From contig NZ_VITH01000025.1 in the NCBI RefSeq assembly GCF_007827815.1, positions 1 to 55,066 on the forward strand: a DNA stretch of 55,066 nt, read 5' to 3'. The DNA is from Azospirillum brasilense. GTDB lineage: Bacteria; Pseudomonadota; Alphaproteobacteria; Azospirillales; Azospirillaceae. This document shows, piece by piece, positions 7,561 through 15,496 of this stretch. Positions within the stretch are counted from its first letter, which is position 1. Each line of letters starts with the position of its first letter. The translations under genes and the position numbers were made by a program. The notes under the pieces are model-generated. The model made no database searches. It worked only from the letters and a program-made list of their open reading frames with translations, and was not told where the DNA came from.

Positions 7561-8451
7561 ATGAATTTCGAACTGGTCGATCTGAAAGCCTTCGTGGCGG
7601 TGGCCGAACTGGGCAGCTTCAACCGCGCCGCCGAGTTGCTGAACCTCTCGCAGCCGGCGCTCAGCCGCCGCATCCAGAAGCTGGAGGACACGCTGGGCGT
7701 CGCTTTGTTCGAGCGCTCGACCCGCCACGTCGCCCTGACCATGGTCGGACGCGACTTCATCCCCAAGGTCCGGCGCTTCCTGGACGAGTTCGAGTCATCG
7801 CTGCTGGGGATCAGCGACCTGGGGGCGCGGAGCGGCGGGCAGATCACCATCGCCTCCGTTCCGACGGCGGTGTTCTACTTCCTGCCGAACGCGATCAGCC
7901 GCTTCAGCATCGCGTTCCCGCGCATCCGCATCCGCATCCTGGACCTCGGCGCCAACGAGGGGCTGGAGGCGGTGGCCCGCGGCGAGGCCGATTTCGGCAT
8001 CAACTTCATCGGCACGTCGCATCCGGACATCGAGTTCACGCCGCTGGCCGAGGACCCCTTCGTCGTCGCCTGCCGGCACGATCACCCGCTGGCCTCCCGC
8101 CAGGAAGTCGGCTGGGACGAGTTGGCGGCCCATCGGGTCATCACCGTGGGTCGGACCAGCGGCAACCGGGCGCTGATCGACAACGCCCTGGCGCAGCACG
8201 GCCTGAAGCTCAACTGGTCCTACGAGATCACGCACCTCGCCAGTTCGCTCGGGCTGGTGGAGGCCGGGCTCGGCGTCGCGGTGCTTCCCAAGCTCGCCAC
8301 CCCGGCCTCCGGCCATCCCATCATCCGCACCATCCCGCTGAGCCACCCGAAGATTTTCCGGACGATCGGCGTCGTGCGCCGGCACGGCGCCATCCTCTCG
8401 CCGATGGCGGCCCGCTTTCTGGAGGTGCTGCTCGGCTCATGGAAAGGTTGA
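7561..8451 (+). CDS. LysR-family transcriptional regulator
   Basis: A 296-residue LysR regulator. The N-terminal winged helix-turn-helix spans about residues 5-64 (FVAVAELGSFNRAAELLNLS, then QPALSRRIQKLE). The rest is the two-lobed periplasmic-binding-protein-like effector domain (GQITIASVPTAVFYFLP onwards). ATG 7561 has a GAGGAGA ribosome site. Divergent placement next to the isomerase-dctA-maoC-caiB-lyase operon makes it the likely activator of that operon, with a pathway intermediate as co-inducer; both points are inference. Confidence 0.93.
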   Translation: MNFELVDLKAFVAVAELGSFNRAAELLNLSQPALSRRIQKLEDTLGVALFERSTRHVALTMVGRDFIPKVRRFLDEFESSLLGISDLGARSGGQITIASVPTAVFYFLPNAISRFSIAFPRIRIRILDLGANEGLEAVARGEADFGINFIGTSHPDIEFTPLAEDPFVVACRHDHPLASRQEVGWDELAAHRVITVGRTSGNRALIDNALAQHGLKLNWSYEITHLASSLGLVEAGLGVAVLPKLATPASGHPIIRTIPLSHPKIFRTIGVVRRHGAILSPMAARFLEVLLGSWKG

Positions 8452-8466
8452 TGCGCTTTGGACACG

Positions 8467-9681
8467 TCAGGCACGCCCGGGCGGAGCCGGGCTGCGGCGT
8501 GTGAAGCCCCATGTCAGCCATGCCGCCGCGCTGATCGCGGCCCCCAGCGTCGAGACACCCGCCCAGCCGGCGTGGGCATAGGCCATCGTCGCCGCGATGG
8601 CGCCGAGCGCGCTGCCGAGGGAATAGAACGCCATGTAGCCGCCGACGAGGCGGCTGCGCGCCTGCGGGTGTCGGTCGAGGATGATGCTCTGGTTGCTGAC
8701 ATGGACCGCCTGCACCGCGAGGTCGAGCGTCACGACGCCGACGAGCAGACCGGGAAGGGACACCGGCAGCAACGCGATCAGCCCCCACGACGCCACAAGC
8801 AGCGTGAGCGCGGCGCCCGTGGTCCATTGGGCGAGGCCGCGATCCGCCAGCCTTCCTGCCCCCGTCGCGGCGACGGCGCCCGCCATGCCGACCAGCCCGA
8901 ACAGGCCGATCCGGGAGTGGGAATAGCCGAACGGCTCGGCGCTGAGCGGCAGCACCAGCGCGGTCCAGAAGGCGCTGAACGCCGCGAAGATCAGCAGGGC
9001 GAGGACGCCGCGAACCAGCAGCACGCGGTCGGTCAGGAACAGGACGGGGATCGAGCGCAGCGCCGCGGCGTAGTTGTCCGTGCTGGCCGGCGGCAGGTTG
9101 CGCGGGAGGACCCGCCACAGCAGGCCGGCCATCGCCAGCGTGAGAGCCGCCGAGGCCAGATAGACCGCGCGCCAGCCTCCGAGGTCGGCGAGCAGACCGG
9201 CAACGGAGCGCGCGCCGAGGATGCCGATCACGACGCCGCTCGTGACCATGCCGACGGCCCTGCCGCGCTCGGCGGGGGTGGCGAGCGCCGCCGCGAAGGA
9301 CACCAGCACCTGGACGACCACCGCGAGCAGCCCGACCGCCGCCATGCCAGCGAACAGCATCCCCTCCGTCCGCGCCGTGGCGACGGCGGCCAGCGCGACG
9401 ACGGACAGGACGCCTTGCCCGACAATCAGCCGACGACGGTCCACGAGATCCCCGAGTGGAACCAGGACGATCAGGCCCAGCCCATAGCCAAGCTGCGTCA
9501 GCGTCACCACGAGACCGATCGCGGCGGGTGGAATCCCGAAATCCCGCGCCATCGCGTCGAGCAGGGGTTGCGCGGCATAGATGTTTGCGACGCTGAGGCC
9601 GGCGGCGGCGGCGAAAATCAGCCCTGTGACCCTCGATAACCCGGCGCCCGGCCGGTGCCGTGGGCTGCTTTCGTGCGGCAT
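8467..9681 (-). CDS. Major facilitator superfamily transporter (drug/metabolite efflux type)
   Basis: A 404-residue membrane protein with about 12 hydrophobic segments. It opens with NIYAAQPLLDAMARDF and LGDLVDRRRLIVGQG, the motif-A loop between helices 2 and 3 of MFS drug:H+ antiporters. Start ATG 9681 is chosen as the family N-terminus; a GTG six bases further upstream is possible. It is divergent from an HxlR regulator 108 bases away, an arrangement typical of regulated efflux pumps. Its stop lies 15 bases from the convergent lysR stop. The substrate cannot be told from sequence. Confidence 0.9.
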   Translation of the reverse strand: MPHESSPRHRPGAGLSRVTGLIFAAAAGLSVANIYAAQPLLDAMARDFGIPPAAIGLVVTLTQLGYGLGLIVLVPLGDLVDRRRLIVGQGVLSVVALAAVATARTEGMLFAGMAAVGLLAVVVQVLVSFAAALATPAERGRAVGMVTSGVVIGILGARSVAGLLADLGGWRAVYLASAALTLAMAGLLWRVLPRNLPPASTDNYAAALRSIPVLFLTDRVLLVRGVLALLIFAAFSAFWTALVLPLSAEPFGYSHSRIGLFGLVGMAGAVAATGAGRLADRGLAQWTTGAALTLLVASWGLIALLPVSLPGLLVGVVTLDLAVQAVHVSNQSIILDRHPQARSRLVGGYMAFYSLGSALGAIAATMAYAHAGWAGVSTLGAAISAAAWLTWGFTRRSPAPPGRA

Positions 9682-9789
9682 GGACACCCCGTTGGTGAAA
9701 CGCAATCTGGTTTTATGTTGAGACCACTTGCGCGCCGGGAAATCCAGTTCTATTTTAGGACCACATTGGGCGGTTGAAGGGTTCTGGTC
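9682..9789. promoter_or_regulatory. MFS-HxlR divergent promoter with imperfect direct repeats
   Basis: Two similar blocks, AATCTGGTTTTATGTTGAGA.. from 9704 and AATCCAGTTCTATTTTAGGA.. from 9741, both end in GACCAC or GGACCAC. They lie 37 bases apart, within the only AT-rich part of the gap. Paired repeats of this kind suit a dimeric HxlR regulator controlling both genes. Confidence 0.4.
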
Positions 9790-10242
9790 ATGGTCAAGCG
9801 GGTCAGCCTTTGGGACGCCGACTGCCCGGTCGCACGCTCGCTCGATGTCATTGGCGACTGGTGGTCGCTGCTCATCATCCGCGACGCCTTCGACGGGGTG
9901 CGGCGGTTCAGCGAGTTTCAGACCGGCCTCGGCATTGCCAAGGGCATGCTGGCGACACGGCTGCGCGACCTGACCGGGCGCGGCATTCTGGAAACCGTGC
10001 CGGCCTCCGACGGCAGCGCCTATCGCGAATATGTCCTGACCGAGAAGGGACGCGGCCTCTTCCTCGTCATCGTCGCGCTGCGGCAATGGGGTGAAGACCA
10101 TCTCTACCGCCCCGGCGAACCGCACTCCTCGCTGGTCGATGCCGAAAGCGGCGCGCCGGTGGCGCGGCTGGAACTGCGCGCGCGGAACGGGCGGCCCCTC
10201 GGATGGAACGACACGCGGGTCCGGAAAACCGACGGTGATTGA
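9790..10242 (+). CDS. HxlR-family winged-helix transcriptional regulator
   Basis: A 150-residue regulator. The HxlR domain occupies about residues 10-105, with CPVARSLDVIGDWWSLLIIR, the recognition region RRFSEFQTGLGIAKGMLATRL and the wing YVLTEKGRGL. Cys12 at the family's redox/effector position is kept. The C-terminal 40 residues are a basic tail of unknown role. It is transcribed divergently from the MFS transporter and is the likely local regulator of it. Confidence 0.92.
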   Translation: MVKRVSLWDADCPVARSLDVIGDWWSLLIIRDAFDGVRRFSEFQTGLGIAKGMLATRLRDLTGRGILETVPASDGSAYREYVLTEKGRGLFLVIVALRQWGEDHLYRPGEPHSSLVDAESGAPVARLELRARNGRPLGWNDTRVRKTDGD

Positions 10243-10535
10243 TGTACACTATGGGAACGACATCAACGCGCGGTGGCGGACGCCGCTGCCGTTCCGGCCT
10301 CGCAGGTCTCGACCAAGCGGCGCGTGATGATCCTCGCGGGCTGAGACGGCCATCGAAGGCACCGCCTCATTGTTGAAAAATCACCAGTCCTGACCAAGCC
10401 TTGATTGCATCAACGCTGTTTTCGGTCGAACAGGAGCAGGACAGCCGTTGATGCGGGTTCATTCGAAAATCCATACGGTTGTAATGTTTCCTTCAGGGCT
10501 TTGTGATTCTCTGGAGCCATGGTCGTGGAGGCCGC
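10243..10535. promoter_or_regulatory. Upstream region of the REC-GGDEF gene
   Basis: This 293-base stretch holds no gene I can support. It contains the inverted repeat TTGAT-TGC-ATCAA (10401-10413) in an AT-richer zone before the diguanylate cyclase gene, a possible operator. Confidence 0.3.
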
Positions 10536-11432
10536 ATGCGGATTTTGGTGGTGGACGATTCGCGCATGGCGCGCACGGTGTTGTGCCAGCAGCTTGAAGG
10601 CTTCGGCCATCAGACGGCCTTTGCCGAAAGCGGTCAGGCGGCGCTGGCGCGCTGCCGCGAGGAGCCCATCGACATCGCGCTGGTCGATTTCCGCGTCGGC
10701 GCCATGGAGGGCGTGGAGGTCTGCTGGCACCTGCGCGCGGCCCAGCGGGAACGGCACCTCTACCTGATGCTGATGATCCCCGGCAGCATCACCAACCAGT
10801 TCTTCGAGGTCGTGGAGAACGGCGCCGACGAGTTCCTGCGCAAGCCGCTGGACCTGACATGGCTGCGCGCCCGGCTGCTCGCCGCCTCCCGCGTGGTCGA
10901 CATGCAGCGGCAGTTGGAACGGCTCGCCACCACCGATTCCCTGACCGGGGCGCTGAACCGCGGGCGCTTCATGGCGCGGGCCGCCGACGAGGTGGCGCGG
11001 GCGCAGCGCAGCGGCCAGCCCTTGTCGGCGATCATGCTGGACATCGACCATTTCAAGAAGGTCAACGACACCTACGGCCACGCCACCGGCGACGAGGCGA
11101 TCCGCAGCGTGGTCCGCGTCTGCCGGTCCCTGGTGCGCGGCGCCGACGTCCTGGGCCGGCTGGGCGGAGAGGAGTTCGCCATTCTGCTGCCGGAGACGCC
11201 GCCGCAGGGGGCGGCTCTGCTGGCGGAGCGGCTGCGCCGGGCGCTGGCCGAAACCGACGTGCGGATCGCCAACGGCGCCGGGTCCGTCCTCTCCTTCACC
11301 GTCAGCATCGGGGTCAGCGCGCTGCGACCGGCCGAGACCGGCATCGCCGCGGTGCTCGCCCGGGCGGACGAGGCGCTGTACCGCGCGAAGAACGGCGGTC
11401 GCAACCGGGTGGTCTGCGACGCGGCGTCGTAA
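10536..11432 (+). CDS. Response regulator with GGDEF output: diguanylate cyclase
   Basis: A 298-residue PleD-like protein that makes cyclic di-GMP. The receiver domain (about 1-120) starts MRILVVDDSRMAR, with phosphoacceptor D51 in LVDFRVG and lysine in RKPLD. The GGDEF domain (about 135-295) has an intact active site G210-G-E-E-F214. An inhibitory-site motif R201-x-x-D204 lies exactly five residues before it, so the enzyme is probably active and product-inhibited. The start at 10536 has GGAG upstream and begins exactly at the receiver fold; a GTG at 10503 would add 11 non-homologous residues. No histidine kinase is adjacent, so its input is unknown. Confidence 0.92.
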   Translation: MRILVVDDSRMARTVLCQQLEGFGHQTAFAESGQAALARCREEPIDIALVDFRVGAMEGVEVCWHLRAAQRERHLYLMLMIPGSITNQFFEVVENGADEFLRKPLDLTWLRARLLAASRVVDMQRQLERLATTDSLTGALNRGRFMARAADEVARAQRSGQPLSAIMLDIDHFKKVNDTYGHATGDEAIRSVVRVCRSLVRGADVLGRLGGEEFAILLPETPPQGAALLAERLRRALAETDVRIANGAGSVLSFTVSIGVSALRPAETGIAAVLARADEALYRAKNGGRNRVVCDAAS

Positions 11433-11458
11433 TCCGGCGCCGGGCCGTCAACGCCCCG

Positions 11459-12055
11459 TCAGGTGCCCGGCACCAGCCAGGGCCGCGCCGCGGCGTCGGC
11501 GCGGTCGAAGGCGTCGATGGCGTCCTGGTGGCGCAGCGTCAGCGCCACGTCGTCGAGCCCCTCGATCAGGCATTCCTTCTTGAACGGGTCGATGGCGAAG
11601 GCCAGCGGCCGACCGTCCGGGCCGGTCAGGGTCTGGGCCGGCAGGTCCACGGTGACGGCGGCGCCCGGCGTCTCCTGCAATTGGCGGCGCAGCTCCGCCA
11701 CCGTCTCCTCCGGCAGGGTGATGGTCAGCAGGCCATTCTTGGCGGCGTTGGCGGCGAAGATGTCGCCGAAGCTGGGGGCGACGACGCAGCGGAACCCGCC
11801 GTCCACCAGCGCGTAGACCGCACCCTCCCGCGACGAGCCGCAGCCGAAGTTGCGGTCGGTCACCAGCACTCGGGCGCCGGCGTAGGCGGGATCGTCCAGG
11901 GGAAAGCCGGGCTTGCGCTCGTCACGGAGCAGGAAGTTGCCGTAGCCGGCGCTGCGCGGCTTCTTCAGGAAACGCGCCGGGAGAAGCTGGTCGGTGTCGA
12001 TGTTGGCGATGTCGAGCGGCACCGCCGGCGCGGTCAGCGTGACGAAGGGGTCCAT
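11459..12055 (-). CDS. LeuD-type small subunit of an isopropylmalate-dehydratase-family hydro-lyase
   Basis: A 198-residue swivelling-domain subunit that pairs with the LeuC-type subunit encoded two bases upstream. It keeps the IDTDQLLPARFLK and NFGCGSSRE signatures. Where leucine-pathway LeuD has SSREHAPWAL, this protein has SSREGAVYAL, a change next to the substrate-binding Ser-Arg. It is the last gene of a 13-gene catabolic operon rather than a leucine cluster. Together these points suggest another substrate, such as a substituted maleate (compare dimethylmaleate hydratase DmdAB); that is inference. Confidence 0.88.
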   Translation of the reverse strand: MDPFVTLTAPAVPLDIANIDTDQLLPARFLKKPRSAGYGNFLLRDERKPGFPLDDPAYAGARVLVTDRNFGCGSSREGAVYALVDGGFRCVVAPSFGDIFAANAAKNGLLTITLPEETVAELRRQLQETPGAAVTVDLPAQTLTGPDGRPLAFAIDPFKKECLIEGLDDVALTLRHQDAIDAFDRADAAARPWLVPGT

Positions 12056-12057
12056 CC

Positions 12058-13479
12058 TTACGAAACTCCCAGCTTGCGGACATCGAGCGTCCGGACATCG
12101 GTGAGTTTGCCGGTCACGGCGGCGGCGGCGGCCATCGCCGGGCTCATCAGATGCGTGCGCGCGTTCGGCCCTTGGCGACCAGGGAAGTTGCGGTTGGTCG
12201 TCGAGGCGCAGCGCTCCCCCGCCGGGACGAGGTCGCCGTTGATGCCGACGCACATCGAACAGCCGGGCTCGCCCCACTCCAGGCCGGCGTCGGTGAAGAC
12301 GCGGTCCAGCCCCTCCGCCTCCGCCTGACGGCGCACCGGGACCGATCCCGGAACCACCAGCCCCGGCACCACGGCGCGGCGGCCGCGCAGCACCGCGGCG
12401 GCGGCACGCAGGTCCTCCAGCCGGGCGTTGGTGCAGGAACCGATGAAGACGCGGTCGATGCCGACCTCCTCCAGCCGCGTGCCGGGGGTCAGCCCCATGT
12501 AGTCGAGCATCTTCCGCATCTGGCCGGCGCGCACCGGGTCGCTCTCGGCGCCGGGATCGGGAACCGCACCGGTGACCGGCACCGCGGTCTCCGGGCTGGT
12601 GCCCCAGGTGACCGAGGGGGCGATGGCCGCGGCGTCGAGCGACACCTCGCGGTCGAAGGCGGCGTCCGGGTCGCTCGGCAGGGTGCGCCAATGTTCGACC
12701 GCACGGTCGAACAGCTCCCCCTTGGGGGCGTAGGTCCGCCCCTCGATCCAGGAGAAGGTGGTGTCGTCGGGGGCGATCATGCCGGCCCGCGCCCCCGCCT
12801 CGATCGACATGTTGCAGACGGTCAGCCGGCCCTCCATCGACAGGGCGCGGATGGCGCTGCCGGCGTATTCGATGACGTGGCCGGCCGCCCCGTCGGCGCC
12901 GATGAAACCGATCACCGCCAGGATCAGGTCCTTGGCCGTCACATGCGCGCCCAACTCTCCATCGACGGTGACGCGCATGGTCCTGGGCCGGCGCTGCCAC
13001 AGGGTCTGGGTCGCCAGCACATGCGAGACCTCGGTGGCGCCAATGCCGAAGGCGAGCGCGCCGAAGGCGCCGTGGGTGGAGGTGTGGCTGTCGCCGCAGA
13101 CGATGGTCAGGCCCGGCAGGGTCAGCCCCTGCTCCGGAGCCAGCACATGGACGATGCCCTGCGCCGGGTCGTGCAGCCCGAAATGGCGCAGGCCGTGGCG
13201 CCCGGCATTCGCCTCCAGCATCGTCACCATGTTGGCGATCTCCGGATCGGCGATCGGCTTGGCGCGGCTGTGCGAGGGCACGTAATGGTCGGCGACGGCG
13301 AAGGTCAGCTCCGGCCGGCGCACCGGGCGCTTGGCGTGGTCGATCATGCCGAAGGCGTGGAAGGAGCCCTCGTGCAGGAAATGGCGGTCGATGGCGAGCA
13401 ACGCCTGCCCGTCCGGCCGGGTCGCCACAAGATGGGCGTCCCAGACCTTGTCGAACAGGCTGCGGTGGTGCGACGTCAT
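12058..13479 (-). CDS. LeuC-type large subunit (4Fe-4S hydro-lyase)
   Basis: A 473-residue aconitase-superfamily catalytic subunit. The three 4Fe-4S cysteines are visible: C349 in IGSCTN, and C407 and C410 in PGCSMCVG. CGDSHTSTHGAFGALAFGIG and NRNFPGRQG are also family signatures. Its start codon overlaps the stop of the FAD-dehydrogenase gene (ATGA). With the LeuD-type subunit it should add or remove water on a polycarboxylate. In this operon it can work with the MmgE/PrpD dehydratase and the lyase to move a hydroxyl group before C-C cleavage, as in the methylcitrate route. Confidence 0.9.
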   Translation of the reverse strand: MTSHHRSLFDKVWDAHLVATRPDGQALLAIDRHFLHEGSFHAFGMIDHAKRPVRRPELTFAVADHYVPSHSRAKPIADPEIANMVTMLEANAGRHGLRHFGLHDPAQGIVHVLAPEQGLTLPGLTIVCGDSHTSTHGAFGALAFGIGATEVSHVLATQTLWQRRPRTMRVTVDGELGAHVTAKDLILAVIGFIGADGAAGHVIEYAGSAIRALSMEGRLTVCNMSIEAGARAGMIAPDDTTFSWIEGRTYAPKGELFDRAVEHWRTLPSDPDAAFDREVSLDAAAIAPSVTWGTSPETAVPVTGAVPDPGAESDPVRAGQMRKMLDYMGLTPGTRLEEVGIDRVFIGSCTNARLEDLRAAAAVLRGRRAVVPGLVVPGSVPVRRQAEAEGLDRVFTDAGLEWGEPGCSMCVGINGDLVPAGERCASTTNRNFPGRQGPNARTHLMSPAMAAAAAVTGKLTDVRTLDVRKLGVS

Positions 13480-14885
13480 GGGGTGCTTTCCTCCTTCACG
13501 GCGTCCGCCGCGGCGGCTCCAGCGATGCGCCCCAGCGCCACCGCGGTCAGCAGCCCGTTGCCGGACAGGTAGCCGGACGCCTTCGCTCCCGACACGCCGC
13601 AGGCGGCCCCGCCGGCGGCGTAGAGGTTGGGCAGCGGCCTGCCCTGCCCGCCCAAGACGCGGGCGTCGTCATCGACCACCAGCCCACCCTGGGTGTGGAA
13701 CAGAGCGCCGGTGACGCGGACGGCGCGGTAGGGTGCCGCCAGCGGCGCCGAGCCGGCGAAGCTCCGGCCGAAGCCGTCGCTTTCCCCCGCTGCCTTCAAC
13801 CGGTCGACCTCGGCCAAGGTGGCGGCCAGAGCGTCCGCGTCGACCTTCATCAGACGGGCGAGGTCCGCCGGGCTGTCGGCGCCGAGCACCGCGCCCATCG
13901 CTTCGGCCTGCCGGAAATCCTCGAACTGGCGGGCGACGGCGGCGATGCGCTCGTCAAAGACGGTCCAGGCGATGCCGTCGGGCTGGCGCAGCACGACGGC
14001 GGCCTGCTCCGAATAGCCCTGCGCCTCGTTGGAGAAGCGCTGGCCCGCGCTGTTCACCTGCACGCCGCCTTCGGTGACCGTCGCCCAGGTGACCAGGATG
14101 CCGGCGGGGTGGGCGACCGAGCCGTGGCCCTGATGCCCCGACAGATGCCGCGTCGCCGCCCCCAGCGCTTCACCCCAGAGAAGCGCGTCGCCCTGGTTGC
14201 CGGGGTGGCCGAAATAGAGCGCGTCGGCCAGCTCCGGCACATGGCGCTCGACCAACGCCCTGTTGCCGCCATAGCCGTTGCAGGCGAGGATCAGCGCCGC
14301 GCAGCCGACCCGCTCGACGCTGCCGTCGGGCCGGGTGACCTCGACGCCGCGGACGCGCGGGCCGTCGGCGTGGAGCGCGGTCACCTGCGCCTCGCACAGC
14401 ACGTCGATGCCGGCGGCCTCGACAGCGCCGCGCAGCCGGTCGATCAGCTCCGCCCCCGACCGGCTGGGCAGCCCGTGCATGCGCCGGGCGCTGTGGCCGG
14501 GATAGGTGAAGTTGTCGACCACCGAGAACGGCAGGCCATAGCGGTCGGCCAGCCATTCCAGCGCCGGGCCGACCGCGTGGGCGACGCGGGAGACGTCCGC
14601 CGGGTCAGGCTCCCCCTTTGCCTTGGCAATGATGTCGGCGGCGAAGCGCTCGGGGCTGTCCTCAATCCCGGCGGCACGCTGCCAGCGCGTGCCCGGCGCC
14701 GGGATCAGGCCGGCCGACAGGGCGGTGGAACCCTGGGGCAGCGCGTCGCGCTCCAGCACCAGAACCTCCGCCCCGCGCTCATGGGCGGCGAGCGCTGCGA
14801 TCATCCCGGCCGCACCGCCGCCGATCACGACGACGGGCACCGTGAATTCGAACGTCACCCCGTCGGCGGGCAGGATGCGGCTCAT
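13476..14885 (-). CDS. FAD-dependent dehydrogenase/reductase (fumarate-reductase flavoprotein family)
   Basis: A 469-residue flavoprotein. The Rossmann FAD motif VVIGGGAAGMIAALAAHERG lies at about residues 18-37, and the second FAD contact is at the C-terminus (PNLYAAGGAACGVSG, then SGYLSGNGLL). The middle carries the capping domain of the FAD_binding_2 family, which includes fumarate reductase, ketosteroid dehydrogenase and tricarballylate dehydrogenase. It has no haem motif and no signal peptide, so it should be cytoplasmic. It overlaps both neighbours by four bases. A role in oxidising a C-C bond to C=C, or the reverse, next to the hydratase is the natural reading. Confidence 0.85.
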   Translation of the reverse strand: MSRILPADGVTFEFTVPVVVIGGGAAGMIAALAAHERGAEVLVLERDALPQGSTALSAGLIPAPGTRWQRAAGIEDSPERFAADIIAKAKGEPDPADVSRVAHAVGPALEWLADRYGLPFSVVDNFTYPGHSARRMHGLPSRSGAELIDRLRGAVEAAGIDVLCEAQVTALHADGPRVRGVEVTRPDGSVERVGCAALILACNGYGGNRALVERHVPELADALYFGHPGNQGDALLWGEALGAATRHLSGHQGHGSVAHPAGILVTWATVTEGGVQVNSAGQRFSNEAQGYSEQAAVVLRQPDGIAWTVFDERIAAVARQFEDFRQAEAMGAVLGADSPADLARLMKVDADALAATLAEVDRLKAAGESDGFGRSFAGSAPLAAPYRAVRVTGALFHTQGGLVVDDDARVLGGQGRPLPNLYAAGGAACGVSGAKASGYLSGNGLLTAVALGRIAGAAAADAVKEESTP

Positions 14886-15496
14886 GGCGCGGTCAACTCC
14901 TCCAGCATCGCCGCGACCGTCGCCACACGGCAGACCGGGCGCAGAGCGGCGACCGAGACGTCATGGACCTGCGGCGTGAAGGCGGCGCAGCCGTCCTCCA
15001 GAAGGATGGTGTCGAAGTCGCGGACATGGGCGTCGCGCACGGTGGAGGCGACACCGCCGTTGGTGACGATGCCGCAGACCAGCAGCCGCTCCACCCCGCA
15101 TTTGCGCAGCACCCACTCCAGCCGCGACATGTAGAAGGCGGAATAAGCGATCTTCTCCACCTCGACATCGACGGGCTGGAGCACGTCCACCGTGCGGTGT
15201 CCCCAGCCGCCCGGCTGGAAGTCGCCCTTCGCCAGGAAGGGCCGCAGCGCCTTCAGGTGGGGCGAGATCATCGGCTCGCCGCACCGGCCCGGCACCAGGG
15301 TGAAGTTGGTGGAGATCACCCAGCCGCCGCGCGACCGCAACAGGTCGGCCAGCGGCTTCACCCGCTCCGGCAGCGCCAGGATGTCCGGCGCCGTCTGGCC
15401 GGCGCGGCCGTAGGCCCCCTCCGGGTGGAGGAAATCGTTCTGCAGGTCGCAGACCAGAAGCGCGGTGCGCTCCATCGGAATGGCGGTGCCGCTCAT
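14882..15496 (-). CDS. Isochorismatase-fold hydrolase lacking the usual catalytic cysteine
   Basis: A 204-residue cysteine-hydrolase-fold protein. Asp17 (CDLQNDF) and Lys115 (VEKIAYSAF) of the normal Asp-Lys-Cys triad are present. The nucleophile position in GIVTNGGVAST is Gly148 where amidases of this fold have Cys (TNVCV type). Enterobactin EntB isochorismatase also has Gly there and hydrolyses a vinyl ether without a nucleophile; the YSAF motif also resembles EntB. An amidase role (N-carbamoylsarcosine or maleamate type) is therefore doubtful despite the HyuAB neighbours. It overlaps hyuA and the FAD gene by four bases each. Confidence 0.85.
   Translation of the reverse strand: MSGTAIPMERTALLVCDLQNDFLHPEGAYGRAGQTAPDILALPERVKPLADLLRSRGGWVISTNFTLVPGRCGEPMISPHLKALRPFLAKGDFQPGGWGHRTVDVLQPVDVEVEKIAYSAFYMSRLEWVLRKCGVERLLVCGIVTNGGVASTVRDAHVRDFDTILLEDGCAAFTPQVHDVSVAALRPVCRVATVAAMLEELTAP

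Noticed and set aside
11459..13479. Housekeeping leucine biosynthesis leuCD
   Set aside because: The genes are tail members of a catabolic operon with no leuA or leuB, and the small subunit has a changed motif next to the active site.
14882..15496. Confident call as N-carbamoylsarcosine or maleamate amidase
   Set aside because: The cysteine nucleophile these enzymes need is Gly148 here.
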